Source: Paracoccaceae bacterium (GTDB lineage Bacteria > Pseudomonadota > Alphaproteobacteria > Rhodobacterales > Rhodobacteraceae). From it: 62,406 nt of DNA. Location of the stretch: positions 1 to 62,406 of the forward strand of contig CANBRQ010000005.1 of assembly GCA_947371955.1 (NCBI GenBank). The letters are read 5' to 3'. The translations under genes and the position numbers were made by a program. Under the pieces are notes generated by a model. It made no database searches, was not told the origin of the DNA, and was given only the letters and a program-made list of their open reading frames with translations. Positions 7,879 through 17,096 of this stretch are shown here, piece by piece. Each line of letters opens with the position of its first letter. Position 1 is the first letter of the stretch.

Positions 7879-9974
7879 GTCGGGTTTTCCCTTTGGACCA
7901 GCGCGTCCACCACCCAAAGGCCATCTGTCGTGACGAACAGTGGATTGATCTCCATCTCGGCCAGGGAGGCGGCATGCGCCTCATACATGGTGGCAAGATC
8001 GGACAGGAATCTGGCAAGCCCCACAAGATCAACTTTGGCCGTACCCCTAAAGCCCTTAAGGACGCGAGCGATTTTCAGGCCGTTCAGAGCGGTCTCAATC
8101 TCCTGCGCGGTGGTCGGCAGCAAAAGGGTTGCCGCATCGTCCAACAGTTCGACAAGGACGCCGCCCGCGCCAAGTGTCAGGACCAGCCCGAATTGCGCAT
8201 CGCGGCGCAGGTTGACCAGCAGTTCGGCCAAGGGGCGCGGTGCCATGCGCTCCACCAGAAAGCGGTCTGTCGGTGCCAGGGGGTCATGGGCGGCTACATC
8301 CTTGCGCATTTTCTGCAACGCGGCCCCAAGGGCTGCGGACGAGGCTAGACCCACGGCCACAGCTCCGGCTTCGGATTTGTGGGCAAGTCTTGGTCCCATC
8401 ATCTTCAAGACCACCGGATAGCCGATCCTGTCGGCCGCCGCAGACAGATCAGCCGCGGCCACCACTTCGCCATCGGGAACCGGCAGACCAAGGCCGCGCA
8501 GAAGGGCCTTGCCGTCAGCTTCGTCCAGCGTGATCAAAGGGCCTTGAGGTGCCAACCGGTGCAGGGCTTCGGGCGGATTGGTCCGGAGTTGCATACGCCG
8601 CGCGTGCCACAAACCCGCAGCACGCATCGCGTCCAGCGTTTCGGTCAGACCCTGCATCGGGGCAACGCCCTGCGCCACAAGCCAATCACGGGTTTCCGGA
8701 TCGAGGTTTTCGGGCAGCGTGGCGCAGATGGCAGCCGGAATGCCCTGCGCCTTGGCGGCAGCAATAAAGGCCCCCGCATCTGCACGGTAATATCCTTTGG
8801 ACTCGTCCAAGCCCGCCGCCGGGTAGTCCTGCACCAGAACGGCACTATCGGCTTGCAGGCCTTTGATGGCAGAGGCAAAGACCGGGCCAGTGCGGCTGGG
8901 GTCACCCCAGATCGGCGTCGTGTAGTCCAACGGGTTCGACACTGTGGCAATATCGGGCAACAACCCGGTCAGGACCGTCTTCGCCTCGCCTAAGAAGCCG
9001 GGAAAGCCAAGGCCAATCGTCTCGGCATGGTCGGCCAGCATGGTGGCGCCTCCGCCTGAACAGGTAAAGCCCGCCACCCGGTTTCCCTTGGGCGCACCCG
9101 CCACGCAGAGGAACTTCAGCGTCTCCAGCAACTGCGCGGGGCTTTTGACGCGGATCACGCCGACCCGTGCGAACAGGGCGTCGTATAAGTCATCTGTTCC
9201 CGACAGCGAGCCGGTATGGCTGACCGTCAACGATGCGCCGATCTGTGAGGAACCGGTTTTCAGCGCCACCAAAGGAATGCCCTTTTCCGCCGCCCGAAGC
9301 GCTGCCTCGGCAAAACGGGGGATATCGCGCAGGCCCTCGATATGCATCCCGATGGCGCGCACGGCGGGGTGGTCAATCAAGTGATCCACGAAATCCTCAA
9401 GGCTCAGCACCGACTGATTGCCGCAAGAGATCATGTGGGTCAGGGGCAAGGACCGCTGGCTCATCGTGATGTCCGAGGAGAGCATGCCGCTTTGCGTGAT
9501 GATCGCGGCCCCATAGCCGGGTGAGCCGCCGCCATGGGCGAAGGGCCACATCGCGGCCCGATCAAGGTAGTTGATCACCCCGTAGCAGTTCGGGCCGATT
9601 AGGGCGAGGTCGCCCGCCGCTTGGATCAGTTCGGCCTCCAAAGCCTGCCCTGCCGGACCCGCCTCGCGAAAGCCTGCCGTATAGCAGACGACACCGCCAG
9701 CGCCCCGCGCGGCAAGCTTTGCCGTCGTGACAATTGCGGCAGGCGCGGGTACCGCGAGGAAACTGCCATCCGGTGCCGCTGGCAGATCATCGACGCTGGC
9801 AAAGCAGGGATGCCCCGCCAGCGTGGCGCGCTTGGGGTTCACGGGCCAGATGGCGCCCTTGAAGCCGATCCGCTCTGCCTCGCGGATTGCGACCTCTGCA
9901 TCCCGCCCGCCGATGAAGGCAATATGGCGCGGCGAAAGCAGGCGGGACAGGTTCTGTTGTCGTTTGGGGGTCAT
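7875..9974 (-). CDS. Acyl-CoA synthetase, ADP-forming, fused alpha-beta type
   Basis: 699 residues from the ATG at 9974, which overlaps the acyl-CoA dehydrogenase stop. Domains in order: CoA-binding Rossmann domain ('SPRHIAFIGG', about 10-130), succinyl-CoA-ligase-like domain with 'VSHTGSLSG' around the phosphohistidine region (about 150-430), and C-terminal ATP-grasp domain ('GYPVVLKMMGPRLAHKSEAGAV', about 480-699). The family makes acyl-CoA from acid, CoA and ATP, releasing ADP. In this operon it would perform the CoA-activation step that the AMP-forming CaiC performs in the enteric carnitine pathway. That analogy is inference. Confidence 0.88.
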   Translation of the reverse strand: MTPKRQQNLSRLLSPRHIAFIGGRDAEVAIREAERIGFKGAIWPVNPKRATLAGHPCFASVDDLPAAPDGSFLAVPAPAAIVTTAKLAARGAGGVVCYTAGFREAGPAGQALEAELIQAAGDLALIGPNCYGVINYLDRAAMWPFAHGGGSPGYGAAIITQSGMLSSDITMSQRSLPLTHMISCGNQSVLSLEDFVDHLIDHPAVRAIGMHIEGLRDIPRFAEAALRAAEKGIPLVALKTGSSQIGASLTVSHTGSLSGTDDLYDALFARVGVIRVKSPAQLLETLKFLCVAGAPKGNRVAGFTCSGGGATMLADHAETIGLGFPGFLGEAKTVLTGLLPDIATVSNPLDYTTPIWGDPSRTGPVFASAIKGLQADSAVLVQDYPAAGLDESKGYYRADAGAFIAAAKAQGIPAAICATLPENLDPETRDWLVAQGVAPMQGLTETLDAMRAAGLWHARRMQLRTNPPEALHRLAPQGPLITLDEADGKALLRGLGLPVPDGEVVAAADLSAAADRIGYPVVLKMMGPRLAHKSEAGAVAVGLASSAALGAALQKMRKDVAAHDPLAPTDRFLVERMAPRPLAELLVNLRRDAQFGLVLTLGAGGVLVELLDDAATLLLPTTAQEIETALNGLKIARVLKGFRGTAKVDLVGLARFLSDLATMYEAHAASLAEMEINPLFVTTDGLWVVDALVQRENPT

Positions 9975-11128
9975 GCGCCTAGGGGCCTTAGGATGGACCT
10001 TGTGATGATATGCCGCTGGATTTCCGAGGTGCCATCCCAAATCCGCTCCAACCGGCTGTCGCGCCACAGACGCTGGATCGGCAGTTCCTCCATCAGACCC
10101 ATGCCGCCGAAGATCTGCACGGCGTCATCAGCGACCCGGTTCAGCATTTCCGAGCAATAGACCTTGACCATCGAGACGTCGGCATCGGTCAGCCGCCCCT
10201 CCTCGGCCCGGGTGACGGCATCGGCGACCAAAAGGTCGCCCGCACGCAGGCCGATGGCCATGTCAGCCAGCTTGAAACCGGTGGCCTGAAACTGCCCGAT
10301 CGGCTGGCCAAATTGCTTGCGATTGGCAGCCCAATCCGTCGCCAGGCCCAGAATGCGCTCCGCTTTGCCGCAGCAACAGGTCCCGACCCAGACGCGGCCC
10401 ATGCCCAGCCACTGACCGGCGAGTTCAAAGCCCTTGCCCTCCTCGCCCAGAACCTGACCGGGTCCAAGCCGCACCTCGTTGAAGGCAAGTTGGAAGGTCT
10501 TGTAGCCACGATAGCTGACCGATTTGTTGCCCTCGCGGATGTCGAAGCCGGGGGTGCCGACATCGACCAAAAAGGCGGTGATGCGTTTGCGCGGCCCGCG
10601 TTTGGTGTCATCGACCCCGGTGACCGCAAAGACGATGGCGAAATCGGGCAGGCAAGGCCCCGAGATGAAGTGCTTGGAGCCATTCAGTATCCAATCATCG
10701 CCATCGCGGCGGGCGTTGGATTTCATCCCCATCGCGTCTGACCCGGCCTCTGGCTCTGTCAGGGCGAACAACTCGCGCTTTTCGCCGCGCACGGCGGGCA
10801 TCAGGTAGGTGTCGATCTGATCGCCTGCGCAGGCCAAAAGCAGTTCGGTCGGCCGCCCGATCCAGGAATGCAGCGCATGGCTGGTCTTGCCGTATTCGCG
10901 CTCGATCAAGGACATCGCCTTCATTGACAACCCGCCACCGCCGACCCGTTCGGGCATGTTGGCCGCATAAAGCCCAACCTCTTTCGCGCGCGCCTCGATC
11001 TGGCGGCCAAGTTCAGGGGGAACGCTGCCGGTGCGGTCCACCATCTCTTCGTGCGGGAATATCTCTGCGTCCATGAATGCGCGCACAGTGGACAAGAGCA
11101 GTTCGGTCTCGTGGGTGTCTGTGGTCAC
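9971..11128 (-). CDS. Acyl-CoA dehydrogenase family protein
   Basis: 385 residues with the full fold: N-terminal helical domain, 'FALTEPEAGSDAMGM' (FAD-facing strand), 'QFGQPIGQFQ', and the C-terminal 'QIFGGMGLMEELPIQRLWRDSRLERI'. At the position of the usual catalytic base (Y-E-G-T in medium-chain enzymes) it has W-D-G-T, giving Asp at about residue 365, so the base is altered or moved. CaiA, the crotonobetainyl-CoA reductase, also departs from the consensus here. It would oxidise or reduce a CoA ester made by the downstream synthetase. Overlaps that gene by ATGA; sits after the ABC transporter genes. Confidence 0.88.
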   Translation of the reverse strand: MTTDTHETELLLSTVRAFMDAEIFPHEEMVDRTGSVPPELGRQIEARAKEVGLYAANMPERVGGGGLSMKAMSLIEREYGKTSHALHSWIGRPTELLLACAGDQIDTYLMPAVRGEKRELFALTEPEAGSDAMGMKSNARRDGDDWILNGSKHFISGPCLPDFAIVFAVTGVDDTKRGPRKRITAFLVDVGTPGFDIREGNKSVSYRGYKTFQLAFNEVRLGPGQVLGEEGKGFELAGQWLGMGRVWVGTCCCGKAERILGLATDWAANRKQFGQPIGQFQATGFKLADMAIGLRAGDLLVADAVTRAEEGRLTDADVSMVKVYCSEMLNRVADDAVQIFGGMGLMEELPIQRLWRDSRLERIWDGTSEIQRHIITRSILRPLGA

Positions 11129-11137
11129 TTTGGTCCC

Positions 11138-11929
11138 CTATTGGGCAGGTTTGCCGCGCCGCGATGCCAGCGCCCAGATGGCGAAGGCCACCAGGGTGAC
11201 GGCCATCAGCACCACGGCGGCGGCGGCAACGGTTGGGTCGGTGTTTTCGCGGATGCCGTTCCACATGCGGCGCGGCAGTGTGTAGACGCTGAATTTCGAC
11301 AGGAAGAGGGTGACGACAATCTCGTCCCACGACGAGATGAAGGCGAAGACCGCTCCGGCCAGAATGCCCGGTTTGATGCCCGGCATGATCACACGCCGCA
11401 TCGTCACCCAGTTCGACGCGCCCAGACTGCGCGAGGCTTGTTCAAGGCGCGGGTCGAACCCTGCGAGGGAAGCCGAAACGGTGATCAGCACGAGGGGCGC
11501 GGACAGGACGGTATGGGCCAGGATCAGGCCGGAATAGCTGTCGATCAGGCCCAGGGGCACAAAAAGCCGTGAAAAGGCCATGGCGGCGATGATGGGAGGG
11601 ATCACAAGCGGCAGCAGCAGGATCGCGCGCACCACCTCTCCGGCCCTGGATGACACCCGCCACAGACCTATGGCGCAGAGCGTGCCGATCGAGGTGGCAA
11701 GCACAGTGGAGGCCAAGCCTATGACGCTGCTCTGCCAGAAGCTCGACATCCATTCAGGGCTGGCGAACAGCTTGTCGTAGTATTGCAAAGACAGCTCGTT
11801 GGTCGGGAAGGACAGAAACCGTTTGGGTGTCAGAGAGACCGGGATCGCCACCAACGCCGGGGCCACCAGAAGGACGAGCAGCCCCCACGACAGTGCGGTG
11901 TTGAGCTTTGCGGCAAGGCTTGACCTCAT
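11138..11929 (-). CDS. ABC transporter permease, PotC-like
   Basis: 263 residues from the ATG at 11929, whose first bases overlap the stop of the preceding permease gene (ATGA). Six hydrophobic segments are visible, beginning 'LSWGLLVLLVAPALVAIPVS'. The coupling loop that touches the ATPase is 'EQASRSLGASNWVTMRRVIMPGIKPGI', a match to the EAA motif of polyamine/opine-type importers. It pairs with the adjacent PotB-like permease, the PotD-like binding protein and the PotA-like ATPase of the same operon. Confidence 0.88.
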   Translation of the reverse strand: MRSSLAAKLNTALSWGLLVLLVAPALVAIPVSLTPKRFLSFPTNELSLQYYDKLFASPEWMSSFWQSSVIGLASTVLATSIGTLCAIGLWRVSSRAGEVVRAILLLPLVIPPIIAAMAFSRLFVPLGLIDSYSGLILAHTVLSAPLVLITVSASLAGFDPRLEQASRSLGASNWVTMRRVIMPGIKPGILAGAVFAFISSWDEIVVTLFLSKFSVYTLPRRMWNGIRENTDPTVAAAAVVLMAVTLVAFAIWALASRRGKPAQ

Positions 11930-12765
11930 GTTCTTGCCCCCCCGAATACGGTCGACAGCTTCATGAAGCGCGACATGATGAAAAGCAGTGTCAGCACGCC
12001 GAACAGCAAAAGCGCGGCCAGCATGGCGGCTGTTCCCCATTGCAGCGTGACCAGCACCTGAACCGAGATATATTCTGCCACCATCAGCACCTTGCCGCCG
12101 CCCAGAACCGCCGGGATGACGTAGAAGCCAAGGTTGATGATGAAGACCAAAAGCGAGGCGGCTACGACACCTGCCCGCGTCAAGGGCAGATAAACCCGCC
12201 AGAGGGTCTGCGCGCCGGTAGCCCCCAAAGATCGCGAGGCCTGCACCACCCGCCCGTCGATGCTTTGCATCGAAGCGAGGATCGGCAGCACGGCATAGGG
12301 CACCATGTAGTGGATCATGCCGATCAGCACACCCAACTCGTTGCGCATGAACGGGATGGGCTGGCTGATAATGCCCAAAGCCTCCAGCCCTGAGTTTACC
12401 ACGCCGTTGCGGCCAAGAAGCATCAGCCAGGAAAACGTCCGCACCAGAACCGAAATCCAGAACGACACCAGAAGGAGGCTCAGCATCCGGCTTTGTGTGG
12501 GTCCTGCGGCGTGGACCATGGCATAAGCAATGGAATAGCCGAACAAAACGCTGAACACGGTGCAGATCACGCAAACCCGGATCGTCGTCCACAGGATCCG
12601 GCCCAACGTGTCAGATGTCACCAGTTGCGCGTAATTGCCAAGACCCGGCGTGGGGTCGGTGACGCTCAGCCACAGGATATTGAGGATGGGGCCAAGGAAC
12701 AGCCCCCCCACCAGCAAGAGGAACGGCAGCACCAGAAGCCAGCCAGACTGGATGGGCAAACGCAT
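11926..12765 (-). CDS. ABC transporter permease, PotB-like
   Basis: 279 residues from the ATG at 12765, which has an AAGG element seven bases upstream. An ATG at 12804 would add 13 residues, but it falls in the loop of a perfect hairpin and has no ribosome-binding site. Membrane segments start at 'SGWLLVLPFLLLVGGLFLGPI'. The EAA loop reads 'QASRSLGATGAQTLWRVYLPLTRAGV'. First of the two inner-membrane subunits of the importer; the second gene overlaps by four bases. Substrates of PotB-like proteins include polyamines, opines and other cationic amines, consistent with carnitine-type catabolic genes nearby. Confidence 0.85.
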   Translation of the reverse strand: MRLPIQSGWLLVLPFLLLVGGLFLGPILNILWLSVTDPTPGLGNYAQLVTSDTLGRILWTTIRVCVICTVFSVLFGYSIAYAMVHAAGPTQSRMLSLLLVSFWISVLVRTFSWLMLLGRNGVVNSGLEALGIISQPIPFMRNELGVLIGMIHYMVPYAVLPILASMQSIDGRVVQASRSLGATGAQTLWRVYLPLTRAGVVAASLLVFIINLGFYVIPAVLGGGKVLMVAEYISVQVLVTLQWGTAAMLAALLLFGVLTLLFIMSRFMKLSTVFGGART

Positions 12766-12788
12766 CGGCAAACCTTGTGGGGAAGGAG

Positions 12789-12816
12789 GCACCGGCAGCG
12801 ACATCGCTGCCGGTGC
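12789..12816. repeat. Intercistronic 13-bp hairpin between binding-protein and permease genes
   Basis: GCACCGGCAGCGA and its exact complement flank a two-base loop immediately after the binding-protein stop. Such hairpins commonly protect the 3' end of the upstream message, raising binding-protein yield relative to permease. The loop contains a CAT that reads as ATG for the permease on the minus strand. Confidence 0.75.
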
Positions 12817-12822
12817 AAAGGC

Positions 12823-13929
12823 TCAGCTGATCGCGGCGAGGAAGGCGTTCACGGCGGCGTCCGTGTTTTCACCCCACCATGTCGGATCGTTCAGCGCGAT
12901 CAGAGGCATGTTGGCGGCAGAGGTGATCGAATAGGGCTGATCGCCTTCCGCCATCTTGGCAATCGCTTCGGGGTTGGTGGGCGTCATGCCAAGGCAGGTG
13001 AACAGGTCCAACTGGGACTGCACCGATTGCGCGGTAGCGATGAACGTCTGCGCCGCGGCCCCGCCCGGATTGCCCTTGGGAACAATGTAGGCGCCCGGCA
13101 TCGCCAAGGCCTGGTTCATCACCAGTTTGAAGCGGCCATTGGTATCGGTCTCGATGCTGCGGCCACGGTTTTGCCAGACCATGCCCATCGACACCTCGCC
13201 GTTGACGATCATGTCATGCGCTTCCGAGCCCGAACCCCAATAGATCGAATCCGCCTTGATCGCGCTGATCTTCTTGATCGCCCGGTCGATGTCCAAGGGG
13301 TACAGTTTGTCCTTCTCAACCCCATCCGCCATCAAAGCCGCCTCAAGCGAGCCGTTGGCCCATTTGTAGAGCGAGCGCGTGCCGGGGAACTTGGCGGTGT
13401 CGAAGAAATCGGCCCAGCCGGTCGGGGCGCCGTTCGGATAGGCCTGCGTGTCATACATGAAGGCATAACCGTACAGGATGATCGAGATGCCAAACTCCAG
13501 CGCATAGCCGTCGACGGTCTTGGTTTTGTCGACCACGCTGTAGTCGATTGGCTCCAGATGGCCGGTTTTGCCAAGCGCCACGGCGTCGAACAGGTCGGCG
13601 TCGCAGACGTCGGCGGTGACATGGCCGCTGTCGACCATATCCTTGATCTTGCCCTGAAGGGGGCCAGAGGTGTCGAACTTCAGCGGAACTCCCGTGGCCT
13701 TGGTGAAGGGCACGCCGATCGCGCTTTGGTGGCATTCTTCCGACTGACCACCCCAGTTCCACATCACGATCTCACTCGCCGCCGCTTCTGCGCGCCCGGC
13801 CAGAACCGAGGTGCTGGCAAAGCCAGCCATGCCGCACAGTGCCAGAAAGCTGCGGCGGCCCATCTTGCCGGCCTGAAACGCCTGAGCGCCCTGCAGAAGC
13901 GTCTCACGCATGAACTGTTTGTCGTGCAT
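12823..13929 (-). CDS. ABC transporter substrate-binding protein, PotD-like, Tat-exported
   Basis: 368 residues from the ATG at 13929, preceded by a strong AGGAGG; an upstream start would add 17 unlikely residues. The signal region contains 'MGRRSFLALCGMAGFAS' and ends near 'GRAEAA', a twin-arginine leader that exports a folded protein to the periplasm. The mature part begins 'SEIVMWNWGG' and has the two-lobed PotD/PotF architecture. This protein sets the substrate range of the importer; its ligand is not deducible. The neighbouring catabolic genes point to carnitine or a related cation. A 13-bp hairpin follows the stop. Confidence 0.87.
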   Translation of the reverse strand: MHDKQFMRETLLQGAQAFQAGKMGRRSFLALCGMAGFASTSVLAGRAEAAASEIVMWNWGGQSEECHQSAIGVPFTKATGVPLKFDTSGPLQGKIKDMVDSGHVTADVCDADLFDAVALGKTGHLEPIDYSVVDKTKTVDGYALEFGISIILYGYAFMYDTQAYPNGAPTGWADFFDTAKFPGTRSLYKWANGSLEAALMADGVEKDKLYPLDIDRAIKKISAIKADSIYWGSGSEAHDMIVNGEVSMGMVWQNRGRSIETDTNGRFKLVMNQALAMPGAYIVPKGNPGGAAAQTFIATAQSVQSQLDLFTCLGMTPTNPEAIAKMAEGDQPYSITSAANMPLIALNDPTWWGENTDAAVNAFLAAIS

Positions 13930-14007
13930 TTTCCGAACCTCCTTGTTGATCGGGCCTGAAGCGGCCCTGTTTGATGTCACCGGGTTGATCCCGGTTTGGA
14001 CTTGTTC

Positions 14008-15012
14008 TCAAAGCGTCTGGTCCGTCAGGCGAACCGCCGCCGTCTCGGACCATGTCAAATCCACACGTGCGCCTTCGGGCAGCGCAGCGCCACCGCGCCA
14101 AGCGTCTACGTCGACCTCGATCGGGTCCATGCCCGGCACGGCGACCTGATATTTCAGAACGGCACCGAAATAGGTGACGGATTGGACAGCGCCGCTGACC
14201 TTGTTGGCCCCTTGACCCGCGCCCGCTGGCGCAAGGTCGATCTTTTCCGGGCGCAGGGCGAAGACCGCCCCGTCGCGGCGCAGGAAGTTGCTTTTGCCAA
14301 GGAAGCTCGCGGCAAAGGCGGTCTTTGGCTGCTGATACAGGTCTGACGGAGTGCCGACCTGTTCAATCCGCCCGTTCTGCATGATCACGATGCGGTCGGA
14401 CATCGACAGCGCCTCTTCCTGATCATGGGTGACATAGACAAAGGTCGTGCCGACTCGCTGGTGGATGTCCTTCAACTGCGCTTGCACCTCGATCCGCAGC
14501 TTCTTGTCGAGCGCGCCTAAGGGTTCATCCAGCAAAAGGACCGGCGGTGCGAAGCACAGGGCCCGCGCCAAGGCCACGCGCTGCTGTTGGCCACCTGAAA
14601 GCTCTTTCGGAAAGCGTTTGGCAAAGGGCGTCAGGCGCACAAGGTCCAGCATTTCCGCAACCCGGGCGGCAATCTCGGCCTTGGGACGTTTGCGGACCGA
14701 CAGCGGGTAGGCGATGTTGTCTTTCACCGTCATATGGGGAAACAGGGCGTAACCCTGAAACACCATGCCGAAGTTGCGCTTTTCCGCCGGCGTGTTCGCA
14801 ATGGAGGTGCCGTCCAGCAGGATATCGCCCGAGGTGATGTCCTGAAACCCGGCGATCATCATCAGAAGCGTGGTCTTGCCGGACCCTGACGGGCCCAGCA
14901 GGGTCAGAAACTCGCCCCGCTCAATCTGCAGATCAACGCTATCGACGGCAGGATAGCTGCCATACCGCTTGCATAGCGATCTCAGGTGCAGGCTGCCGCC
15001 GGGCCCAGTCAT
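14008..15012 (-). CDS. ABC transporter ATP-binding protein, PotA-like
   Basis: 334 residues from the ATG at 15012, two bases after the BKACE stop; the longer open frame upstream is antisense noise within BKACE. Walker A is 'GPSGSGKTT', the Q-loop 'GMVFQGYALFPHMTV', the ABC signature 'LSGGQQQR', Walker B 'VLLLDEPLGALD', and the H-loop 'THDQEEAL'. A C-terminal TOBE-type regulatory domain follows from about residue 250 ('FALRPEKIDL'). It energises uptake through the two PotBC-like permeases encoded downstream. Confidence 0.92.
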   Translation of the reverse strand: MTGPGGSLHLRSLCKRYGSYPAVDSVDLQIERGEFLTLLGPSGSGKTTLLMMIAGFQDITSGDILLDGTSIANTPAEKRNFGMVFQGYALFPHMTVKDNIAYPLSVRKRPKAEIAARVAEMLDLVRLTPFAKRFPKELSGGQQQRVALARALCFAPPVLLLDEPLGALDKKLRIEVQAQLKDIHQRVGTTFVYVTHDQEEALSMSDRIVIMQNGRIEQVGTPSDLYQQPKTAFAASFLGKSNFLRRDGAVFALRPEKIDLAPAGAGQGANKVSGAVQSVTYFGAVLKYQVAVPGMDPIEVDVDAWRGGAALPEGARVDLTWSETAAVRLTDQTL

Positions 15013-15014
15013 AC

Positions 15015-15905
15015 TCAGGCGTCCGCGCCGCGCAGCTTCAGCTTGTTGCGTGCCTGCTGCGGCGTCAAAACGCGGGCGCCCATGCGGGTGATGATGCCTA
15101 TGACGCGCTCGACCAGTTGTGCATTGGTCGCCAGAATGCCGCGATCCAGAAAGAGGTTGTCCTCCAGCCCGACCCGCACATTGCCACCAAGTGCCACGGC
15201 GGCGGCGGCCATCGGCATCTGCATCCGACTGATTCCGAAGCTGGCCCAGCTTGCTTCGGGGGGCAGCTGTTCCTTCATCGCCTTCATGGTTTCGACCGTC
15301 TGATCTGCGCCCCATGGAATGCCAAGACACAACTGGAACATCGGCGGATCGGCCAGAAGCCCTTCGGCCCACATCGCTTTGGCAAAGCGGATATGGCCCA
15401 GTTCGAACACCTCAAGTTCAGGCTTCACGCCCCATTCTTTCGTCAGGGCCGCCATCCGGCGCAGGATCGGCGGGGTCGAGATATAGATGCTGTTGTCGTT
15501 GCCGAAGTTCAGCGTGCCGCAATCCAGGCTGCAAATCTCGGGCAGGCAGTCCTTCACATGGGCCAAACGTTCGTCCGGCCCGATCATGTCGGTGCCAGGT
15601 CCGGGCATCGCCCAATTGGCCGGATCGGGCGTCCAGTCGCCACCCATTCCCGCCGTCAGGTTGATGACGATGTCAGTACCACTGGCGCGCACACGGTCGA
15701 CCACTTCGCGGAACAGCGCCGGGTCGCGAGAGCCTTTTCCGGTGACCGGATCGCGCACATGGATATGCGCCACTGATGCGCCGGCCTTCGCGGCCTCAAT
15801 CGCTTCACGGGCGATTTCTTCGGGTGTTACAGGGACATGCGGGCTTTTTCCGGTCGTGTCTCCGGCCCCGGTCACTGCACATGTCACCACCACGTCAAAG
15901 TTCAT
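15015..15905 (-). CDS. Beta-keto acid cleavage enzyme (BKACE/DUF849), CdhC-like
   Basis: 296 residues from the ATG at 15905 with GGGAGG upstream. The zinc-binding 'AHIHVRDP' (H47, H49) of the BKACE family is intact. BKACE enzymes exchange a beta-keto acid with acetyl-CoA to give acetoacetate and a new acyl-CoA. In Pseudomonas carnitine degradation, CdhC converts 3-dehydrocarnitine to betainyl-CoA in this way. The same job is suggested here by the divergent CdhR-like regulator and the carnitine dehydrogenase gene 1.2 kb away. It is the first gene of the eight-gene operon, so cleavage and uptake are co-expressed. The family is certain; the exact keto acid is inferred. Confidence 0.88.
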   Translation of the reverse strand: MNFDVVVTCAVTGAGDTTGKSPHVPVTPEEIAREAIEAAKAGASVAHIHVRDPVTGKGSRDPALFREVVDRVRASGTDIVINLTAGMGGDWTPDPANWAMPGPGTDMIGPDERLAHVKDCLPEICSLDCGTLNFGNDNSIYISTPPILRRMAALTKEWGVKPELEVFELGHIRFAKAMWAEGLLADPPMFQLCLGIPWGADQTVETMKAMKEQLPPEASWASFGISRMQMPMAAAAVALGGNVRVGLEDNLFLDRGILATNAQLVERVIGIITRMGARVLTPQQARNKLKLRGADA

Positions 15906-15983
15906 TTCTGCCTCCCGGTTTTGTTTGATCTTGTGCGCTGGAATTAGATTTCCTTTCATTTATTCGTCACATATGCTGCAACC

Positions 15984-17096
15984 ATGTCGAAAAATCGCAC
16001 CACCTCAACGGATCATGCCGGCGCAGGGGAAAGCAAGAAAACGGGGCTGGTTCAGGCCACGTTCCTGATCGTGCCGCGCTTCAACATGTCGACGCTGGTC
16101 ACCATGATCGAGCCGATGCGGATCGCGAACTATCTGTCACCGCAGCCGATTTATGCCTGGGATATCGTCTCGTTTGACGGGGCGGAAATTACCGCGAGCA
16201 ATGGCTTTTCCTTACCCGCTCATTTGCCGCCTGACCGCAACCGGCGCGGCGAGGTGATCTTTGTCATGGGCAGTTGGGGGGCAGAAAGCTATCGGAACTC
16301 AACTCTGTTTTCATGGATACGCCGACAGGCCCGCGAAGGGGCCCGGATCTGCGCGGTAGAGTTGGGAACCTATCTGGTCGCCCGATCTGGCTTGTTGTCG
16401 GGCCGCAAGGTCACCACGCATTGGTCCTATGGGCCGGGCTTTCAAGAGCAGTTTCCCGACATCGCATTCGTTGAACAGATATTTACAGTGGATGACGCCA
16501 TCCTGACCTGTGGCGGAGGTCTTGCCGGGGTGGATCTGGTCCTGCGCCTGATCGGCGAGGATCAGGGCGAAAGCCTTGCCGGGGAAATCGCCGATCAGTT
16601 GATGCACCATCCGGTCCGCGCCGCCAATGCGCCGCAACGGCGTACAATGGGCCGCAGCACCGATACGCTGCCACCTTTGGTGCGCGAGGCGATTGCCCTG
16701 ATCGAAAAGAACATAGCCGAACCGTTGAGCGTTCCCTCCATTGCCAAATCTCTCAGCGTGTCGCAGCGCCAGATGGAACGTCAGTTCAAAGACGCCATCG
16801 GCTGCACCGTCGTACAATTCGGCCTGCTTCTGCGTTTGCAGCACGCGCGGGTTCTGTTGATCTCCACCACGCTGTCGGTACGCGACATTGCCACGGCGTC
16901 GGGCTTCAACACCTTGTCACACTTCGCTTTTTCCTTCGGAAAATGCTTTGGCCGTAGGCCCAGCGAATACCGTCAGGCCTGGCCCGAAAAAGACAGCGCC
17001 CCCAGTTGGCCGGGGACGCTGTCGAAATTTCTGCTGGCCCTACAGAACCGGGGCACCGCGAAGCCAAGTCAGGTCTTAAGCAAGAGCCGCCTTTAA
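15984..17096 (+). CDS. GlxA-family (DJ-1 + AraC HTH) regulator, CdhR-like
   Basis: 370 residues: an N-terminal DJ-1/PfpI-like sensor domain (about 20-205, with 'RICAVELGTYLVARSGLLSGRKVTTHW') and a C-terminal AraC-type double helix-turn-helix (about 225-330, 'LSVPSIAKSLSVSQRQMERQFKDAIG' and 'VRDIATASGFNTLSHFAFSF'). Regulators of this build (CdhR, GbdR, ArgR) control carnitine, glycine betaine and arginine use. It is divergent from the BKACE-transporter operon with a 78-bp spacer and its 3' end overlaps the convergent carnitine dehydrogenase gene by four bases. An activator of both units is the likely role. Confidence 0.87.
   Translation: MSKNRTTSTDHAGAGESKKTGLVQATFLIVPRFNMSTLVTMIEPMRIANYLSPQPIYAWDIVSFDGAEITASNGFSLPAHLPPDRNRRGEVIFVMGSWGAESYRNSTLFSWIRRQAREGARICAVELGTYLVARSGLLSGRKVTTHWSYGPGFQEQFPDIAFVEQIFTVDDAILTCGGGLAGVDLVLRLIGEDQGESLAGEIADQLMHHPVRAANAPQRRTMGRSTDTLPPLVREAIALIEKNIAEPLSVPSIAKSLSVSQRQMERQFKDAIGCTVVQFGLLLRLQHARVLLISTTLSVRDIATASGFNTLSHFAFSFGKCFGRRPSEYRQAWPEKDSAPSWPGTLSKFLLALQNRGTAKPSQVLSKSRL

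Noticed and set aside
11930-12592. Upstream extension of the PotC-like permease to 12592
   Set aside because: The extra part is antisense-like sequence within the other permease gene. The ATG at 11929 with ATGA coupling gives the normal length.
15906-15983. Carnitine-regulator site in the BKACE/GlxA spacer
   Set aside because: The spacer is short and AT-richer, but no clear direct or inverted repeat could be defined, so no operator is claimed.
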